Below are positions 57,745-64,000 of a DNA stretch of 64,000 nucleotides, one piece after another. This DNA comes from Neurospora tetraspora (lineage: Eukaryota > Ascomycota > Sordariomycetes > Sordariales > Sordariaceae). Position 1 is the first letter of the stretch; each line of letters starts with the position of its first letter. The position numbers were made by a program, and so were the translations under genes. The stretch spans positions 1,736,001 through 1,800,000 of the forward strand of contig NW_026944387.1 in NCBI RefSeq assembly GCF_033439725.1. The letters are read 5' to 3'. Below the pieces are notes generated by a model, which was not told where the DNA came from, did not search any database, and saw nothing but the letters and a program-made list of their open reading frames with translations.

Positions 57745-58900
57745 CCAACCGTACCCTCTGTGAAGGAGGGGAAAGTTTGGCGCCCTACCCTCCAGTCCTA
57801 GACTGTAGTGCCCTAATTTTCGTGCCCTGATTCTTGTGCCCTAACTCTCGTGCCTTGAATCCCCCGCTTCCTCCTCTGTAGAGTTTATTGTCGTCGTTAT
57901 TGGTGTTGAGGTTTTCGCTATCGTTGTTGCTATGGATTAGAGACCGAGACCCTTGCTAGTGGTGGCTTTAGTACCCTTGCTACGTTCCTTATAGGAGGAA
58001 CGCGTTAATTAGAGGCTTGGTCCTAAGCTTAAGTAATACGATATTAGAGTTATTAAACGAAAGGCCCTTGTTAAGAAGAAAGAGCAAAGTTATTCCCGGG
58101 AGTTCAAGATTTAGGTAAGAAAGCGAATACGATATAGATTATTCGATTAGCGAATTAATTGTTAGCGGGATATAGGTTATTATTTATATGGTATAAATTA
58201 AGGTACCCTTTAACGGGGTCTACGTTGGACTTCTACAACGACGACGTAGAGGAGTAAGAGGATTTGACGATGTTTACCCTATCGAAGGTTTTTACGATAT
58301 TTATAACTATAAGGTGGCCAAGTTTTATAATATCTCCGAATTGAATATTAACCGCTGGTGGAAATTGAGGGCTTTCATCCTTTTTAATTTAGTACGCGAG
58401 AGTATAGCGAAGTAATTAGAAATAGAGTATTAATTATATGAAAAGTTCTGGCTTACGCGCTAAGAGAATGGTTTAGTTATGATAGTTTGGTTTCGCCGAT
58501 ATTCTATATTGCTTTTTAAACAGATTTACCCGGAGGAAGCCTATGAAAACGAATTTTGCTTCTCTCGTAGCTAATTTAATAGCTTCTTAAACTGGTTCTG
58601 TATTACTAATCGAAGGATTATATACTAAGCCTAGAAATTGCTAGTCGAATTGTATTTGAAAGTAAGCTCGTTTTTGAGGTAAGTATTACGGGGCAAGGCG
58701 ATACTAAACGTTGGGGGTAGACTAAGACTTGTGTATTTGCACAAGGAAGAAAGGAAGCTATAGAATGTATACGTAGCTCGTAAGGGATAAACCCAACGGT
58801 AAATTCATAGTACGTATACGTAACTAACCTACTTACCACCTCGGTACCAAGGTAGTACGATATTAGCTGTAATAATATAGCTAATTAGAAAGTATATATT
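57745..58900 (+). mobile_element. Pogo-like DNA transposon relic
   Basis: Moderately AT-rich. Around 58488-58545 one frame reads WFRRYSILLFKQIYPEEAY, followed by FCFSRS and FNSFLNWFCITNRRI, with in-frame stops between. This is the CENP-B-type helix-turn-helix layout (R..LF..IYPE...F.FS..W...FL.R..I) of pogo-family transposases. Upstream, a segment with YNYKVAKFYNISELNINRWW resembles the first helix-turn-helix. The catalytic part is not seen and I found no inverted ends. The left end near 57745 carries three degenerate copies of a GTGCCCTAATT-like unit (57810-57865). The element is dead. Confidence 0.5.
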
Positions 58901-59049
58901 AACCTGGCAATTATTACCGTAGTAATACCGCGATTAAATAATAATTATAAGTTAGCCCTATAATACTTCCCCGGGCTAAAAATGCCCTCGGGGTCTAAAA
59001 ATATAATAAACCGTTCCCTTCTAGGGATTTAAAACCTTTTAATACAATA

Positions 59050-59665
59050 TTTATAACTTTTCCTAGCGCCGTTGACGCCGGTACTTCGCCCGCTTAATAT
59101 CGGAATAACCGTCTTACGGCCGGCACTATATCTATCTCGAACGGCCCGGGTTTCCCGACCGCCTTTACTAATGAAATGGAGCAAAAATATATTACTATAG
59201 AAAAGTATAGCCTACCCCAAACCTTGAAGTAAGGTACTAATTTGAAGGTTAGGAATAATTTCGCGAGGATGCTAGAATAAAGCCTTTAAACCGTAGCTAT
59301 TAACTACTAAAGGAAGGAGGGGGAAGCAAAGCTTTACCCCTAAATTAATTGCCCTAGAGTTGGGAGTAGATCTAGAGGTTAAATTCTTAGGGAGGGGATT
59401 ACGAGTAAATTTAACGGTCAAATTTTTTAGGAACGAAGTTCAAATATATTCTACTAATTAAAATAATATTTAATTTAAATTACCTATTTCTTTCCCTCTC
59501 GTTTTAAGGAAGAATACTACCCTTTTTATCCCTACAAATCTCTATTATAATTACTTACCTTCGGAATTCGGAAGAGACGGTCCAATAAATCTATTTTTCC
59601 TTATCCGAATTACTTTACTTTTAATAACCCTTTTAATTTATATTAAAAAACTAGAAAAAATTCCC
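59050..59665 (-). repeat. Unassigned repeat, inverted copy of 23.3-23.9 kb
   Basis: Reverse complement matches 23315-23940. This copy keeps more G and C than the one at 23 kb. Its family is not recognised. Confidence 0.7.
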
Positions 59666-62600
59666 CAAATCAAACTTCCCTTTAAATTTACCTATAAATC
59701 CTCTTAATAGACTTATTAAAAATTAAGACATTAACTTTAAAAAATTATTATAAAGAAAAATAATATAACTTCCTTTTTACTACTATATTTAAAAATCCAT
59801 TCTTTAATTTCTATTTCTTCTTTATTCTATTTTTTTAGCTCGTCTCTCCTATTACCTTACTTTTCTCTTATCGGCCTTCTTCTTTAAAACCCGCTTCTTT
59901 TTTTCCCTATTAATTACGTACCAATCCGCCGCTGTAACGTCCCTAACGAATATTAAATTAATTTAACAAAGTAATAATATATCCTAATAAATTAAATCTC
60001 TAAAGGAAGGGTAATATTTAAATTCTATATTTATAACCCTTATCTCTTTAAGAACGGTCTTACCCTCTAAAAATTCGGTATTTACTATAATTTTAGTAGG
60101 TAAATAAAAATTATTAATTATTACCCGGTCTTTTATATTATATTCAACCTTTATATTTAACCGCTTCCGACGAACCCTTTTTTTGCTCTTTATTTAAAAG
60201 GTAATTAAAACTTCCTTCGTCTTCAAGAGTATTAAAAGAATTATTAATTTAATACCTTCGAAATATAGATTAATTATTCTATTATTAATTAAGGCGGATT
60301 AAAAATTTTAGCCAGGTAAATTAATAATTCTTTTCGCCTTCTTATTTTTCCTTTTTATTTATTACTAAATCCGAAAGCTTACTTTAGACTAAGGCGGGAA
60401 ATTATATAGGAAATCGGTATCGTACTACTCTTTAGAACCGATTTATTAACCTACTTTATTATACTTATTCGGTTATTTTAACCTCCTAAAATAAATAGGA
60501 ATTTCATTAATTAACTATTTATTATTAAATTAAATATAATAGTAAATTAATTCTTTCTCAACTTTCAATATCGCTATACCTCTTTATTAAGTAATTAATA
60601 TAATATTATAAGCTATCCTTATCTATTATCTAATTATTATTTTTTCTAACTAAATCGAGTCGTGAATCTAAATCTACTATTTCTAATATATTCTATTCTC
60701 TTAATATATAAATATTTAAGAGGGGGCTCTCAATTTATTGATTAGTAAATTCTTATAGGAAGTCTCAATAAAAAATATCCTAGTAACTTCTATTATTTAA
60801 AGACCGTACGTTTAAATTAAATATTATTCGGGGAATAATATATTTATTTAAGAAATTTTATTATTTGTATTACTAATCCGTTCTCCGTTATTATCTTTAT
60901 ATATATAGTTTCTAATAGAATATTCCGTATAATTCTTTTTATTGTGAATTCTTTATTTTAGTCGGTATCTGGGGCCAAATTAAAATAGAATTATTTAAAT
61001 TCTCTTTAATAGAAAATCACGAAGACGAAATAGTATTAGTAATAAATTAGGAAATATTATTACTGCGTTTTTCCTAATTAATATTTATAAGTCGATTCTA
61101 TACCGGGTAATTCGTTATTATTATTAATATACGTAATATTAAAAGGGAAAGAAATATAATATTATATATTAATAAAGTTTAAAATTATAATCTCCTAAAA
61201 TATAGTATTATAAATTATTTTATTAGGTTAATATAGAGGCGGGAACGGAGGATCTTCTCCGGTTATAATTTCTATAATTTCTTAATCTTTTAAATCTATA
61301 TTAATATCGAACGGAGCGGATTTATCCCTATCAATAATATTAGTCTTTAAGTCTAACTGAAAGAATTTCCAATCTGTTACTTTATTGAAAGGTTTCAATT
61401 AATTATAATAGAATAAATAAACTTTTTTAAATTCAATTTTAATATTAAACTATTCTATTACGTATTTATTCTATACCCCTAAATTATTGTAAATACTCCG
61501 AATAATATTTAAAGGGAGGTTAATAATAATAGTAGGAAGGAAGAGCGGATTAAAAAGTACGCTTATAATAAATTAATCTAGTCCTAATATAAAAGTTAAA
61601 AAATTTCTAATAAGGGAAGAGTTTACTTTCAAAAATCGTTATAATAATAATAATAAAAAAGGAAGAGTAGTAAGTGGGGAAAGAAAGTAGGGGGGTAACC
61701 TTCTTTTATAAATATTTAGTAAATTATTTATACTAAATATTCCTTTCTAAACTCTTATTTTTTATAACCTAAATAAGTTCCTTTACGTAGGTTTTTCTTT
61801 AAATTCCTTATCTTTCTATTATTTTATTTTAAAAAGGGGTAAAAAAGCGAAAACTTTCTTCGAAAAAATCGTAGTAAATAAATATTTAAATATAAATTAA
61901 ACACGTTACTTTTTAATTAAATATTCTTTAAATATAATTTTAATAAAAAGGGTACCCTCTGTCTCTTTTTTTAATTCCGTTTAATATTTAACTACCCTCT
62001 AAATTATCAATTATTTAAAAGAAGTAACCTATAATTTAATTTAGACTCTTTTATTTAACTTTTTTACTGCCTAATATAATTACCCTTCTTCTCTTCTAAT
62101 AAAAAAAACTTACTTCTTAACATAAAGATGATTTATAATTATTTAGTTAAATATAAATACTTTTCTATAAATAATACTTACTAAAAGCACCTCTTATTTA
62201 AATCTATTCCTCTGTACCTTCTTATAATTAAATTTTTATTTCTTCGTTTTTTTAGAAAAGGAAATATTAAATTCCTAATGTACCTTCCATCTTCTAATTT
62301 CCTTTTTCCTTTACTATTTATCCTAAATTCTACTAAATTACCTTTCGAATCTTCCTTTCGAAAGCTCTTTTACTAAATATAACAAAAGCCTTCCCCCTCT
62401 CTCTTTCTTTAATTTTTCTCAATACTTAAATAACTCTTCTTCCATAATCCTTCGTTTTTATATAATAAAGTTATACAATATCCAAATAATTTAGTAATCC
62501 CAATTTACTCCCTATATAAAATAATCTAATTTAAAAAATAATCCAATATAAATTCCCTCCTAAATTCTAAAATATACCTCCTTAGCTTATACTCTCTAAT

Positions 62601-64000
62601 ATCCGTAAAATTAATTATATTATTTAAAAGCACCTTATCATTCCCAAAAACAACCCTACTATTCTAATTTCTTATTTCCTACTAAGGACTAATAATAACC
62701 CTCATTATACTAACGAGCGGCCTAATAGTAAAAAATAATTCCTTTTTAAAATATATATTAATTTATTTAATAATTACCCTATTTCTACCAATAATTTACA
62801 AAATATTTCTCTCCGTCCGGCCTACCCAATTTTTACCTAATTAATATAAATTTATATTATTATTCGTCCTTCCCTTATTAGTAAACTATATTTAAAATAA
62901 ATTCTCCCTAGCGTAAATAATTCTAAAGATATAATTAAACTCTATAATAATTTTAACTTCATAGAAAAGTACTTTAAAATAATCTAAAAATTCATCCTCA
63001 ACCGTAAATACAAAAGTAGAAATTATTAAAAAAATGTTTATTAAAAGGAAGTGCGGCTAGCTTTAAGGATTCTATCTAATATATATACTTAAAAAGAAAG
63101 AACGTATCCTTAATTTAATGATCTAAACATTTGGAAAAAAAATCAATCATTTATTCCTAATTTATTAATTTGTTTCCATTTATACTAACTCTTTTTTCTT
63201 TCTAAAAACCGTATTATATATACTTATTATAATAAAATACTTTAAAAAAACGTTCACCTCAATTTATACCGAATGGCAACAATAGGAAATTATTAACGTC
63301 TAGAGTCCTTTTATTAAATATATATTTCTACGTAGGACTATTAAAGAGAGAATCTACAATAATTATATTTAGGCTGGTAAATCTACTATAAATTATATTA
63401 CTTCTTCTAAATTTATCGAATCCCTTAAAATTTATATTAAATAATACCCTAATAAATTGAAAAAAAAAATATACTACAATATCTAAGAATAGAGAAGGAA
63501 GTAATACTCCTAATATATTAATTAATAATTACCCTCCTTATAAATAATAACGTATTAATTAACCCATCAATACCGGGTAAAATAATTAATTAAAATATAT
63601 TCGGTACGAAATAGAAACTCTAAATTTGAAGGGTCAGGGTAATAACGTTAAAAGTAATCGGGAAGCTTAAAAACTATTAGAAATAATTATAGAAGGATCG
63701 GATTACAACGAAGATTGTGAAATAGATTAAGAGGATAATAATATAGGGGAAGTAATTAATAATATTAATTCGGACTAAAATTTGAAATTAATTACGCATT
63801 AAAATTCTTTTCGGTAATAATTTCTTCGGGGGGGATAGAAAAAAAATAAAAATTTAAGGCGATTTAAAATAGAAATAAAACAAATTATAAAATAATAATG
63901 AAAACATTATACTCTTCCCTTAATATAAATCCACTCGTTTCGTTTTGATATTCGGTCTTCCTTTCGAAAATAATTAAAGATTAATCGGCCACTTTCGCCC
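59666..64000. other. AT-rich RIP-type block, unassigned
   Basis: Very AT-rich, TA-dense, no open frames of note on either strand, and no recognised transposon domain or terminal repeat. It continues past the end of the window. Dead repeat sequence is the likely content. Confidence 0.5.

Noticed and set aside
22929-64000. CRISPR arrays, rRNA or mitochondrial sequence as an explanation of the AT-rich blocks
   Set aside because: There are no regular spaced repeats and no rRNA landmarks. LTR pairs with target duplications and transition-type decay explain the blocks better.

Overview
The window looks like nuclear DNA of a filamentous ascomycete, most likely Neurospora or a close Sordariales relative. 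The reasons are short introns (about 55-265 nt) with GTRNGT donors and CTRAC-type branch sites, CAAAATG-like start contexts, frequent TACCTA/TAGGTA microsatellite tracts, and long AT-rich blocks of dead transposons with the C-to-T / G-to-A decay typical of RIP (repeat-induced point mutation). The species call is inference.

Layout. 0.3-2.6 kb: an F-box-like gene on the + strand with one frame problem. 4.5-5.2 kb: a small secreted glycoprotein. 6.26-19.7 kb: the most interesting part, a same-strand array of about nine small genes (6262, about 8155, 10010, 11531, 12629, 14392, 15605, 16991, 18059 and 19442; the 8155 member may be a relic). They encode short, low-complexity, Lys/Arg/Glu-rich proteins. 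Members at 10-14.5 kb share an N-terminal RAS/ARG...NPNKxL...P(Q/R)RM(TA) signature, and one (12629) ends in a chromodomain. Members at 15.6-19.4 kb share a promoter and a 5'UTR intron, and three of them share a C-terminal helix. I know of no described function for this family. An intron-containing tRNA-like gene sits on the - strand at 6.5-6.7 kb. 20.4-22.4 kb: a three-exon Arg/Ser-rich DUF8035 gene on the - strand.

22.9-39.0 kb: a nest of dead LTR elements. Ty1/Copia LTRs with a CAACC duplication form the outside. Inside is a minus-strand Ty3/Gypsy chromovirus, itself interrupted by a plus-strand copy of the same family with a TTTAT duplication. 39.0-42.2 kb: unassigned single-copy sequence. 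42.2-44.2 kb: homocitrate synthase (lysine biosynthesis) on the - strand, with eight coding exons including an 8-nt microexon and a CPC1/GCN4-type site upstream. 44.8-50.2 kb: a second dead Copia element with a CATCG duplication. 52.0-53.1 kb: an intronless NRDE/TANGO2-family gene. 54.2-56.9 kb: two long overlapping reading frames, one a putative membrane protein and one a Ser/Pro/Arg-rich protein. 57.7-64.0 kb: another AT-rich block with a pogo-like transposase relic and a repeat shared, in inverted orientation, with 23.3-23.9 kb.

How the parts relate. Lysine synthesis, NRDE and DUF8035 look like ordinary housekeeping or conserved genes. The array is a lineage-specific expansion of nuclear-looking proteins, at least one able in principle to read methylated histone H3. 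It lies beside heterochromatin-type transposon blocks. A role in chromatin is a reasonable guess and is not shown by the sequence.
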